64,000 nucleotides of DNA from Siphonodentalium dalli (lineage: Eukaryota; Mollusca; Scaphopoda; Gadilida; Siphonodentaliidae): assembly GCA_032622095.1 (NCBI GenBank), contig CP136066.1:196530816-196594815 (forward strand). Reading direction: 5' to 3'. The notes below the pieces were generated by a model. The model worked only from the letters and a program-made list of their open reading frames with translations. It was not told where the DNA came from and searched no databases. The position numbers were made by a program, and so were the translations under genes. This document shows, piece by piece, positions 46,769 to 57,586 of this stretch (the stretch's first letter is position 1; each line of letters starts with the position of its first letter).

Positions 46769-46861
46769 AATCCCTATGGGAGACTCGCATATACAAGAGA
46801 ATCTACTGGCATGGCACAGGATCTTTAATGCTGCACCAGTGCAGCTCCCATTCTGAAAGGG
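46769..46861. mobile_element. C3 right end
   Basis: From CCCTATGGGAGACTCGC to CCCATTCTGAAAGGG, TTAA at 46862-46865. Confidence 0.75.
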
Positions 46862-46865
46862 TTAA

Positions 46866-47225
46866 TTATGTGTTGTCATTGCTCAGAGCTATGTTGTATC
46901 CGGGGGGGGGGGGGGGGTCGTGGTGGACATAAAAACTCCAGGAATGGTAATCGGACCCACTATTATATATGTGTGCACATTGCCAATAGCTATGTTGTAT
47001 CCAGATGTGGTGGGGTGGGGGGAATAGAAACTCTAGGACAAGTAATCAGACCCACTATTACCTGTATATACATGTATGTGTGCACATTGCTCATAGTTAT
47101 GTTGTATCCCGGATGTGGTGGGGGAGGAATAGAAACTCTAGGACAGGTAATCTGACCCACTATTACCTGTATATATGTGTGCACATTGCTCATAGTTATG
47201 TTGTATCCCGGATGTGGTGGGTATG
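46866..47225. repeat. ~105-bp tandem repeat, four units
   Basis: Units with GTGTGCACATTGC(C/T)(A/C)A, TATGTTGTATCC and GAAACTCTAGGACA(G)GTAAT. A fifth, separate unit lies at 48022-48142. G runs vary in length. Confidence 0.87.
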
Positions 47226-47459
47226 CAATAAATCTTATAAATAAAAAATTAAAAAATATAAACATCACCATAAATTCCCAGGAATACCAAATTATTACTA
47301 TTTAAAGACCTTTTAAATTTTTAGTTTTTAAAGAGTTCAAGTTCATAAAAAGTCAAGATTTATAGAAAACATACAGGTATCTGGGGTTAATCTTGCTGCA
47401 TGGTATAGGCATATGCACTCAAGCTAACTTCTCAGTTGTAATGGGGAATGTACCCTGCT

Positions 47460-47820
47460 GGACAAAACAAGTGTCCACTTAACCGCGGTGCGGTTAGCGT
47501 TGCCACCGCGGCTGAAATGCAACTACACCGCGGCTCCACCGGCTAACTACAGTTGGGTCGCCGTGTAGTTGCCATTTGGCCATGGTGTAGTTACGCTGTG
47601 TACGTTCATTAAACTGAAAAAAGATTATACAAACCAGAAATCTAACCATGGTGTACATGCGGTCCGGCCGCTGTGTAGTTGCCGTTCGACCATGGTGTAC
47701 TTGCCGTTCGGCGCAGTGTACTTGCCATTCGGTCGCGGTGCTCAACTACAGTTCCAAACTCTGACACCGCGGCCGAACGGCAAATACACCGCAGTGACAT
47801 TGGACACTTGTTTTGTCAAG
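47460..47820. mobile_element. GC-rich element with ACAAAACAAGTGTCC ends
   Basis: Left GGACAAAACAAGTGTCCA and right TGGACACTTGTTTTGTC are inverted. The inside is rich in ACCGCGG(C/T), GTAGTTGCC and GCGGTG words in both orientations, unlike the AT-rich surroundings. About 360 bp. Both ends are also locally palindromic. No family assigned. Confidence 0.65.
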
Positions 47821-48021
47821 TAGGGTTGTTAAACATAATGTGCTTTGGTGGGACCTATGTATCTTTAATCATCAGTGAAATGTGTTTGGATAATTTGTTA
47901 TCAGAAACAGCTAAGGTCAGTGTTGAAAATAATAAAAAAAATTATATTTGATTTTTATTTCCTTTTCGGATCACATAAAACTTAGTCCAAGGATCAGTAA
48001 AAGCAGTAAAATAGTAATATA

Positions 48022-48142
48022 TGTGTGCACATTGCTCAGAGCTATGTTGTATCTGGGGGGGGGGGGTGGTGTGGGATTTGGGTGGTGGTGGATAGGAAAT
48101 AGAAACTCTACAACATGTAATCAGAGGCACTATTATATATGT
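48022..48142. repeat. Fifth unit of the 105-bp repeat
   Basis: GTGTGCACATTGCTCAGAGC to CAACATGTAATCAGAGG; see 46866-47225. Confidence 0.8.
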
Positions 48143-48432
48143 GAGTCTGATCGAGTTTGCTGAGATTTCTCAAAGCTACATTATATCCACTTGTTTCCCA
48201 ACATGCAATGCTGTCTCATTTAATTAATGTCATTTTCATCCATCAATTGTTCTTGTTTATCGTCGGCTCTCCGCGATGTGATCTACCCGATTCACCCGAA
48301 CCGATCAATATTAACATGCGTTTTCCCCCGTATGTTCGCATCAATTAATAATACGAAACTTAACGCACTGATATTTAGGTCACAATACTACCGCTACCCG
48401 GATAATTATCCTAATCACGAGATCTTAAGGCC

Positions 48433-50060
48433 TGCCAGTTATATACAACCCCTATGGTTGGCCACACTTCAGTACAAATGTCTTTATGTAGCTCTACACA
48501 CCACTCCAATGTAGCTACTAATAAATTCATTGATTAGACCTTGCAGTTCAATGAAGTTGTTTATGTGCTATACCTTGTGGTTTAAATTCTACACAGACCG
48601 CAGGCTGTGAACATGCATACTGCATGTTGGCTAGTATTTTAAATATTTAATGTGCTTCAGATTTACTGTACAGTGCAGTGCATTTCTGTTATTCAATTAA
48701 CAGTTTGCTGTTAGTGATGGGGACTGTTACTCATGTGCATAGATGTTTTTTTCATTTTTGTTCCTTTTCAATTAAGTTTGGAATATTATTCTAAGGAGTT
48801 GTTCTCTGCTGTGTGATGATTGCATGGTCTCTCAAAACTGAATTTATCATGTGAGTTAATATACATATTAAAGGCGTTATATCTTTTCCTGGCAACTGCT
48901 AGTTATACACAACCCCTATGGTCAGCCAAATATCAGTACAAATACCTTTATGTAGTTATACACACCACTCTACTGTAGCTACTAATAAATTCATTGATCG
49001 GACCTTGCAGTTCAATGAAGTTGTTTATTTGCTGTACCTTGTGGTTTAAATTCTACACAGACCGCAGGCTGTGAACATGCATACTGCATGTTGGCTAGTA
49101 TTTTAAATATTTAATGTGCTTCAGATTGACTGTACAGTGCAGTGAATTTCTGTTATTCAATTAATAGTTAGCTGTTAGTGATGGGGACTGTTATTCATGT
49201 GCATAGATGTTTTTTTCATTTTTGTTCCTTTTCAATTAAGTTTGGAATATTATTCTAAGGAGTTCTCTGCTGTGTAATGATTGCATGGTCTCTCAAAACT
49301 GAATTTATCGTGTGAGTTATATACATATTAAAGGCGTTATATCTTTTCCTGGCAACTGCTAGTTATATACAACCCCTATGCAGGGAAGAATCCAGAGATT
49401 TTTTGGGGACACCTGTTCTGTATTTGTGGATGTCCCTATATAAATTGGGATTTAAAAATATTCCGTACTGGACACTTGATTGTGCAAATAAAGGCTCTAT
49501 ATAATAGACTATATCGTCTGCAGACTGATGATTTGCATTACATGTTGTTGAATAATAGAAAGATTCCTTGAAAATATGGAAAATCCAACTTTAATAAATA
49601 CTATCCAATTGGAATTTGGGGACATTTGGGCCTCCAGAGTTTGGGCGCCCAAACCTGTAATTTATCAAAACAGCCCTGGATCCTTCTCTGCCCCTATGGT
49701 CGGCCTCATATCAGTACAAATGTCTTTATGTAGTTATACACACCTCTCTACAGTAGCTACTAATAAATTCATTGATCAGACCTTGCATGCAGTTCAATGA
49801 AGTTGTTTATGTGCTATAAGTTGTGGGTTAAATTAAACAAGGCTGTGAACATGCATACTGCATGTTGGCTAGTATTTTAAATATGTCATGTGCTTTACTG
49901 TGCAATTCTGTCAATCAATTAATAGTTTGCTGTTAGTGATGGGGATTGTTACCCATGTGCATAGATGTTTTTTTCATTTTTGTTCCTTTTCAAGTTTGGA
50001 TTACTATTATTCTAAGGAGTTGTTACTGTGATGATTGGTCTCTCTAAACTGAATTAATCT
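48433..50060. repeat. ~460-bp tandem triplication, third unit split by a hAT element
   Basis: Units start near 48433, 48896 and 49360/49691 with GTTATA(T/C)ACAACCCCTATG. They share CTACTAATAAATTCATTGAT and CATGCATACTGCATGTTGGC. The third unit is interrupted by 49381-49690 and is more diverged. Confidence 0.9.
49381..49690. mobile_element. Non-autonomous hAT element inside a local tandem repeat
   Basis: Ends CAGGGAAGAATCCAG and CTGGATCCTTCTCTG are inverted. CCCCTATG flanks both sides (49373-49380, 49691-49698), and the same site is intact in the two earlier repeat units (about 48449 and 48913). Length 310 bp, no coding capacity. Confidence 0.88.
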
Positions 50061-50072
50061 TGTGAGTTAATA

Positions 50073-50530
50073 TGTGACCCGCCATATCAAATCCAGTCGT
50101 ATGTCAGGATTTTTTTTACCCTGTGCCAATGCATTCTCTTATATATGCGAGTCGACCATAGGTCGCCTCGCATATATAAGAGAATGCATTGGCCTAACAA
50201 TTTTTTATCATTTTTTTTAAATAAATGTTCTTACAATTTTTAGGACATAAAATAAAATACATCCATTACCCTGCAGGGAGCCCCACACATATATAGAAGC
50301 ATATAGAAGAGTGTTGTCTGCTCATGTTTGTCTGGGGCTCTGTATGGGTGAAATAATAAAATTGTTAAAGAATACAAGACAAAATTATTAAAATTGTAAA
50401 AAATTGTTAGGCCAATGCATTCTCTTATATATGCGAGGCGACCTATGGTCGACTTGCATATATAAGAGAATGCATTGGCACAGGGTAACAAAAATCCTGA
50501 CATACGACTGGATTTGATATGGCGGGTCAC
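50073..50530. mobile_element. C4 element: core hairpins with TA-flanked TGTGACCCGCC ends
   Basis: Ends TGTGACCCGCCATATC and its inverse, inside TA dinucleotides. The arms of about 45 bp (to GTATGTCAGGATTTTT) are inverted and nearly identical. Between them lies the CCCTGTGCCAATGC...GCATTGGCACAGGG core with two hairpins. The termini and target site differ from C1-C3. Confidence 0.85.
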
Positions 50531-50718
50531 ATACATACTAAAGATGTTTTATATCTTCCTGTATATCATGTCATGAATCTCTACGGCTATCACCCGTAGA
50601 GATATTCCACCAGTACAAAAAACTTTTTGAAGTTTCGGTAGGAAACTTCATAAAGTCAAAAAAATAACACGGGGAAGATATTTATTAGTTATTATCTGTT
50701 CCTTAATAATATACTTCG

Positions 50719-50900
50719 CAGTAGGTGAAGGTCCCAGCTGAAAATTGCATGCTTTTCCATGACTTTTGTGAGCCGATATCGCAATAAACATTGAATTAAT
50801 TACCCAGGAGAAATTCCATAATTGTAAGTGACGCGAAGCAAAATCGCTCATAAAGTCACTTAAATCATGAAATTTCGAGTTGGGACCTTCACCAACAGTG
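50719..50900. mobile_element. ~180-bp MITE with GTGAAGGTCCCA ends
   Basis: GCAGTAGGTGAAGGTCCCAG and GGGACCTTCACCAACAGTG are inverted. It directly precedes a B fragment. Confidence 0.65.
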
Positions 50901-50917
50901 AATTGTACTAGCGGGCT

Positions 50918-51197
50918 AGTATCACTGAGTTCACCTTCTAGGGACCTCATTCTGCTTAGGCATTATCTTCTCTGGAAAGTATCAGTTATTATCAAATTGA
51001 CAAGTGTTTTAGTTTGTTTAGAATGTTTCTTTTTTAGTTTAATTCCTCTATTTCCTCAAATTGGCAGACGACACAATGCATAAATGAGGTGCACATCAGG
51101 TGCACATCATCATCTTCACCATCTGGGGTAGCATCACTAAATTTACACTCTGGGGACCTCATTCTGTAAATGTCTGGTACCATAATTTCAGGCCTGT
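50918..51197. mobile_element. B element, internally deleted
   Basis: Left hairpin truncated, middle with CAGACGACACAATGCATAA, right end TAATTTCAGGCCTG. Confidence 0.75.
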
Positions 51198-51250
51198 TCA
51201 TACGTCTGATTCAGTGGAGAAAATTCAGGAAAGTGTTGTGCCATCTTTAA

Positions 51251-51729
51251 CCCTTTCAGTGCCAGGGGCCGATCTCATCGCCGATCTCATCAGCCCTAAT
51301 TTATGGTCTGTAAAATCGGCCCTAAAATAAATTAAAAATAAATTATTATTTTTTGATTTTTTTGGCTTGAATTTTGTTGGGTATGCTTAAGCATGCTATA
51401 GCGAATTTAAAAACAAACTGGATAAAACCTTAGGGGCATGTTATAACTCAAAACTATCTCCAAGTATTCATAGTAGTAATTTTTATGCCCATGAAAAACG
51501 TAAGATTCCCTGGCACTAAACCTACAAAATATGTCTGTTAAAGAATATAAGAAAAAATTATTAAAATTGTAAATAATTGTAAAAAATAATAACAAATGAT
51601 GAAAAATTGTTAGGCCAATGCATTCTCTTATATATGCGCGGCGACCTATGGTCGACTCGCATATATAAGAGAATGCATTGGCACAGGGTATATGGGTTGA
51701 TACAAAAATCGGACTTGGCACTGAAAGGG
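51251..51729. mobile_element. C1 element, expanded
   Basis: TTAA at 51247-51250 and 51730-51733. Ends CCCTTTCAGTGCCAGG and its inverse. An extra block (51290-51520) lies before the single hairpin. Confidence 0.85.
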
Positions 51730-51733
51730 TTAA

Positions 51734-52225
51734 AGGGATACTGTACTCAAATATTGTTGTTGGTTTCTATAGTCTCTGAGTCATAGAATAAAGGAACCAG
51801 ATTTCCATTATTTGAAAGTCTGTACAAAGTAATGTTACGGATGGCAGATTAGCCGGAAATAGAAAATACAAATTGTCGTTGTCGAGTAATTTTTGTACAG
51901 TTTTCAAGCAAATGTATCAAATAAATGTTATATCATATCCCATGTACTCATTTGGGTTAATGTATAGTCACTATGTTGTGCACAATCATGTGTGCCATGC
52001 CTTACCCAATCCACTATCCTTCAATTAATAATGATTATGTCTTGTAAATGGACAATCGTTATTTAATTTATGGCTCCAGTCATAAATGAAATTTTTATCA
52101 AATTATTAACTTTGATTTTAAGATAACTTAATCTTCGACTCAAGTTACTTATTGTTCCATATATTATCAATATTAGATCGTTGTTGTAAACCGGGAATTT
52201 ATTGAAAATGGCGTACAGTATCCCT
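51734..52225. mobile_element. TTAA-flanked element abutting a C1 element
   Basis: Ends AGGGATACTGTAC and GTACAGTATCCCT, with TTAA at 51730-51733 and 52226-52229. It shares its left TTAA with the C1 element ending at 51729. About 490 bp, no coding capacity. Confidence 0.82.
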
Positions 52226-52336
52226 TTAAGCGACACATTTTGTATTGAAACTAGTAGTGATATACTTTCCCTTATGCAACAAATTTATTTCATTCGGCTT
52301 CAAATCAATCAATAAGACGATGAATTGCCTCAGAAT

Positions 52337-52442
52337 CAATCCATTTTCTCAGTGACTGATATCCCAGACTGATTCCATTTTCTCGGTGACCGAGAATTTC
52401 CCGGACTCATTCCATTTTCTCCGCGACTGAGAATCCCCCAGA
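52337..52442. repeat. ~37-bp tandem repeat, three units
   Basis: TTCCATTTTCTC(A/G)GTGAC, then GA(G)AATCCCCCAGAC, three times with changes. Confidence 0.75.
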
Positions 52443-52674
52443 CATAATTTCTTATGGAGTAACTGCTCTATCGATTCCATATTGAGCCTCATATGGATTA
52501 TGTTTCGTACTTGACTTGGAACTTAATTTCATGTGTCTGGACTCTTCCAAACAGGATGGGTTATATAATGATAGCAATTGTTTCTCAATTTTGCAAAAAG
52601 GTAGGGTATCATCAACTGACTTATAGACAAATTACGGAGTTACTTTAGTGAATAATGAAAGCAATATACAGGTA

Positions 52675-52910
52675 CATGTAATGCTCTAAGTAATCAACTT
52701 CTTAACCACAGCAGAATTATGGGTAACTTTTCAGGATTTAGTCGGAAATATGGCTTGTTGCCATTTATCGGAAAGCTCTCCCCCATTCATTAGAAAGCTC
52801 TCAGGGAGAGCTTTCCGATGAATGGCAACAAGCCATATTTCCGACTAAATCCTGAAAAGTTACCCATAATTCTGCTGTGGTTAAGAAGTCGATTACTTAG
52901 AGCATTACTG
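52675..52910. mobile_element. Palindrome A copy, extended centre
   Basis: Both arms complete; about 22 bp of repeated centre (CATTAGAAAGCTCTC) inserted in the middle. Confidence 0.85.
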
Positions 52911-53773
52911 TACATTGTCATTGTTTCATTATTCCAAATCTTCTGCCCCAGGGAATCTCTAAAGATTAGGAACACCATCTCAGTGGAAATTATCCTGTAT
53001 TTTACAATACACAAAATGCTGATATAGGCAGTTACCAAGAGGTCATCGAAGGATAATTTAGCTCCGGAGTTTTCAAGTGAAGCAATTATGATGAATAGAG
53101 TTATACAGTTGCGGACATAGAAGAAAGGCCGCAATTACTGGAGTGAATGATTCCATTCAAAAAGCTTGGCAGAAGCCCCATAACTTCTTTCTAAACAAAA
53201 GACGTTCACATTATATTTTGTGCAGTCACCACACTGAGTTGTATTGTATAGACAGAAGGTTCAAGTAGACTGGCTTAATTGTAATACCTCCCTGGTTGTT
53301 TGTTATATTAGGCTGTTTTAGTTCCATGTCTAGTGTTAAAGTATTTTAAAAATTAAACTCTGTGTTACTTACTTATATTACTAGTACTTACCTTTATTGT
53401 GATATTAATTTGTTTTTCTTTCAAGTTTAAATAATGTACTGTATGCCATCATACCACCATACCACCGTACCACTGTCCTGAAACTGTTAAACTGACCTTG
53501 CGGAATGCACTGGGCTCACAGGTCATGTGTACCATATATAGACATAAATATGGTGAACTATAATTACAGTGTACAACGTTATGAAACATGTATCGTATCG
53601 TGGCCTCTGTATCTCTGTTCTCGGGCAAAATGGCAAATATTTTGGAATGTAATGAACTCAAAAAACAACTTTCAGGATCAAGTAGTTATTGTGAGGCCAT
53701 TGGTTGAAGCACACAATTTATAACTACTGCGCCACCCCTATTTTTTTGCTCTCGTTAACTTAGACACAGTATA

Positions 53774-53874
53774 CAGTAATGCCCTAAATAATCAACTCCT
53801 TAACCACAGCAGAATTATCGGTAACTTTTCAGGATTTAGTCTGAAATATGGCTTTCCGATGAATGGCAACAAGG
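53774..53874. mobile_element. Palindrome A remnant fused to a B element
   Basis: Left arm to TCTGAAATATGGC, then a short inner right piece (TTTCCGATGAATGGCAACAAG), then the family B sequence at 53875. Confidence 0.8.
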
Positions 53875-54184
53875 CAGAATGAGGTCCCCAGAGGATGAAT
53901 TTAGTGACTCTATCCTGCACAATGGGCTAGCTTCACCATATTCACCCTCTGGGGACCTCATTCTGCTTAGGCTTTAACTGCTATGGGAAACCTAGGAACA
54001 GATTGAATTTCCCCAGTTGATGTTGGTGATGCATGTTCACCCATTAGACACCTCGATTAAGTATTTTATTTTTGAAGTAAGATGGTTAATTTGGTGATGC
54101 TAGCCCACTGTGTGGTTTAGCATCACTAAATTCACCCTCTGGGGACCTTATTCTGCAAATGACAGACACACTATTTGCAGGCTT
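53875..54184. mobile_element. B element fused to palindrome A
   Basis: Both hairpins present; right end ACACACTATTTGCAGGCTTG. Left end replaced by the A remnant. Confidence 0.8.
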
Positions 54185-54622
54185 GGGCTGACATTGTGTT
54201 TCACTTGTACTACATGATATCAGACATGTTGTTTATGCAGAAGGCTACAAATGACCTTCAAACCAGCCTATCATATATACAGACTAATTATGTAATCTTT
54301 ACATAATTTCCTTTACCCTTTGGCAGATTCAGATCGGTCTCTATAATTTAGCTGTATGACGCCATGTACTCATTCTATAATATAATCTGTATCACTCCAT
54401 GTACTCTGTTTTCTGGATAAGATTTCATATATTCACTGGCAACACAGGGCTAAACTAAATGTCTGCATGCTCCCCAACACAAGGTCATGACATTGTTCTT
54501 GTATTCTGCACTTCCAGGTCACATCTTCCATCTCTGGAGTCTTGATTTCCAACCTTATCCTAGACTACGTTTATTATCCAGGCCAGATTTGAATATCGAT
54601 CAGCTCTATCCTGTGATAGCTA

Positions 54623-54896
54623 CAGTAATGTCCTAAATAATCAACTCTTTAACCACAGCAGAATCATGGGTAATATTTCAGGATTTAGTCGGAAATATGG
54701 CTTGTTGCCATTCACCGGAAAGCTCTCAGTAAGAGCTTTCAGGATTTAGTCGGAAATATGGCTTGTTGCCATTCATCGGAAAGCTCTCAGTGAGAGCTTT
54801 CTGATGAATGGCAACAAGCCATATTTACGAATAAATCCTGAAAAATTACCTGTAATTCTGCTGTGGTTAAGCAGTCAATTATTTAGGGCATTACTA
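54623..54896. mobile_element. Palindrome A copy, inner part duplicated
   Basis: The segment TTTCAGGATTTAGTCGG to AAAGCTCTCAGT occurs twice in the left arm. Right end reads ATTACTATA in place of ATTACTGTA. Confidence 0.83.
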
Positions 54897-55034
54897 TAGT
54901 CAAAGTTTCAATTCATACATTTTCTATCACACATTATTCTACGCCCTTTGACTTGAGGCACATGTATTCAACAGATTCCCAACCATTGAAGACAACTATT
55001 GTTTTATACCATAATTGCCTATGCTATTGTACAT

Positions 55035-55170
55035 GGACATTGGAAGCACCAAAGGGCAAGGGGGGCAAACCAGTCAGGAGGGCACTTTGCGGGTACCCAC
55101 TGGACTCCACTGGGCCAGGGCAAGGGGGGTGGGTAAGTGACCCTGCATGCCCCCTTCTCCGGTGTTGCTG
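55035..55170. repeat. GC-rich interspersed repeat, copy 2, inverted
   Basis: GGAAGCACCAAAGGGCAAGG to CATGCCCCCTTCTCCGG; inverse of 21866-22000 with scattered changes. Confidence 0.8.
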
Positions 55171-55728
55171 CTATTGTGTGTATAACACCTATTTTGTTCA
55201 TCTTTACACCCTACTGTGGGTATACAGCTTCCTATAATGTGGGTATAAATTTCTACTGTGTAAATGTTCAAACATAGTTTCATGTGTTAAACTTTTATAC
55301 CCATAGTAAAACTACATGTACATCATAGTAGCAATATAGTTCCTATGTCACATTCATTTAAAATTGGAAGTAGTCATGATATCAATTACAGTTTTTCTTA
55401 AGACTAAATAAATCACAATGAAGGTAGTTATGATATTAATGGTAGTTACAGTCATGGATTAAACTTATCTGATACAAGGATGTGGAATAAATGCAGAACA
55501 TAACTTTCACCAAAATCTAGAATCTTTTATCGAACTTGGTTCGGACAGTGCATATTCTATGTTTAGTGACAGTTTATAAAGTACATGTATATGTTATAAG
55601 AAATAATTATGTTTGGTGAAGCACTTATTACACAATTAAAATTCATTATTTATTCATTAAATAATATCAGAAACTTTTCAGGAACTTTTCAAGTACTTCA
55701 ATGCACTGTCATGAAAGTTCATGAAGTT

Positions 55729-55843
55729 AAAGTAATGCTCTAAATAATCGACTCCTTAACCACAGCAGAGTTATGGGTAACTTTTCAGGATTTACTCGGA
55801 AATATGGCTTGTTGCCATTCATCGGAAAGCTCTCACCGAGAGC
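55729..55843. mobile_element. Palindrome A, left half fused to a B fragment
   Basis: Left arm to CTCTCACCGAGAG, then the right end of a B element (55844-55914). Confidence 0.8.
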
Positions 55844-55914
55844 ATAGCATCACCAAATTCACCCTCTGGGGACCGCATTCTGCAAATGACAGGCACACTA
55901 AACTGAGGCTTGAC
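55844..55914. mobile_element. B element, right end only
   Basis: CACCCTCTGGGGACCGCATTC to CACTAAACTGAGGCTTG. Confidence 0.75.
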
Positions 55915-56086
55915 CTGGAGAGATTTATTTTGCAAACTGAAAAAAAGTATTTTTGTCCTAGGTACTGTATTGTTTGATGGTAGACTATTGTATCACATGT
56001 TTAGTTGAAAATTTCTGACTTGTGTTTCCAAGAAATTACTAACTGATGAAAGGTTTCTTTTGAATTGTGGGAGACGGCCCATTCTA

Positions 56087-56398
56087 CATTCTCTAAATAA
56101 TCCACCCCTTAACCACAGCAGAATTATGGGTAACTTTTCAGGATTTAGTCGGAAATATGGCTTGTTGCCATTCAACGGAAAGCTCTCAGTGAGAGCTTTC
56201 CGATGAATGGCAACAAGCCATATTTCCGACTAAATCCTGAAAAGTTACCCATAATTCTGCTGTGGTTAAGGGGTCGATAAGGAGATGGTGAGTGAGTGAG
56301 AGCTTTCCGATGAATGGCAACAAGCCATATTTCCGACTAAATCCTGAAAAGTTACCCATAATTCTGCTGTGGTTAAGGGGTCGATTAGGGCATTACTG
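56087..56398. mobile_element. Palindrome A, tandem full copy plus extra right arm
   Basis: A full copy (56087-56279) is followed by a second right arm (56293-56398). The pair is flanked by a direct repeat of about 44 bp (56041-56084 and 56401-56444, sharing GATGAAAGGTTTCTTTTG). Confidence 0.83.
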
Positions 56399-56744
56399 TA
56401 ACCGATGAAAGGTTTCTTTTGAATTGTGGGAGACACCCATTCTGGCTGTTCCTGATCTGCCTGTATTTATGCTGAAATGTATGCTTGGTATTTTATCCAC
56501 TAACAATCATCAGACAGTGTTGTTTGATACCAATCATTTGTCAGCAACAGCTTGCACAAGAATGCTTTATAACAAATAAATAAATCATGCACTACATTCC
56601 GATTGAGTCATATAACATGTGATAGCATGTAGCATACACCCATGCATTGTTTTCTATTAAATGTGCTGGAACAGTGGGTATGCCGGGGTTCCAGCCCCTC
56701 TTCCTTTGAAACACATGCATCTACATTTTTATACGCCCTATTTG

Positions 56745-57100
56745 AATTTTTGTTTATTAAGTTAGTGGTCCGTCTGTCCATCCGTCTGTTTGCTTTTTTA
56801 GTTTCCGGCTGATAATTTCCGTAAGTCTGAACTGAATGGAATGAAATTTGGTATGTGAGTTTTCACTAGCCCAAAATACAGGTCATTATAGTTCCAATTT
56901 GGGATTCGCCTGCCAATTTTCACCTGAGTTATTGCCCATTTTGTGGGAATTTTCAGTCAATTTTCATTTCGGGATGATAACTTTAGTTAGTCTAGACTGA
57001 ATACAATGAAAATTGGTATGTGAGTTTACTATTACCCAAAATACAGGTCAAGTTTGCAAATTTTCATCATAGTTTTGGCCCTTGCCAGGACATAGCGATG
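56745..57100. repeat. Interspersed repeat with GTCCGTCTGTCC motif
   Basis: GGTCCGTCTGTCCATCC, then two related blocks with CTGAATGGAATGAAATTTGG / CTGAATACAATGAAAATTGG, each followed by GGTATGTGAGTTT and AAAATACAGGTCA. It looks like an internally repeated old element. Confidence 0.6.
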
Positions 57101-57125
57101 CTCTTGTTAAAAAAAATCCCTTATG

Positions 57126-57518
57126 AATATCCTGCACAGTGGGCTAGCATCACTAAATTCACCCTCTGGGGACCTCATTCTGCTTAGGCCTCATATTCTC
57201 TGGAAAGTTTCTTTATTATCAAATATCTGTAGAAGCTTCTTCACATAGATTCTATTTTTTTTAGTTTAGATTCTCTATATCTCAAAATTGGCAGATGACA
57301 CATTGCATAATCGAGGTTCCCAATGGGTGTACATAACAATATTCACCATTTGGAAACTTCAATCTGAGTCTATGTCTCCCATAGCAGATTAGGCCATGCA
57401 AAATGAGGTCCCCAGAGGGTGAATTTGGTGATGCTAGCCCACTATGCGGGATAGCATCACTAAATTCACCCTCTGGGGACCTCATTCTGCAAATGACAGG
57501 CACACTTAATTCAGGCAT
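57126..57518. mobile_element. B element, left end missing
   Basis: Starts inside the first hairpin (CTGCACAGTGGGCTAGC), then middle, complete second hairpin and right end. Confidence 0.82.
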
Positions 57519-57586
57519 GATCTAGCAGCTGAATCAACATGATAACCCCGCAAAAAAAACAAAAAACATAGTCAATATCCTGAAAT

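Noticed and set aside
48157-48514. Slightly GC-richer frames after 48157
   Set aside because: Run into the 460-bp tandem unit; no Ig or kinase motif seen although the position could have held a PTK7 exon.
53440-53720. Two overlapping frames near 53449-53723
   Set aside because: Opposite strands, no domain, repeated CATACCAC words at one end.
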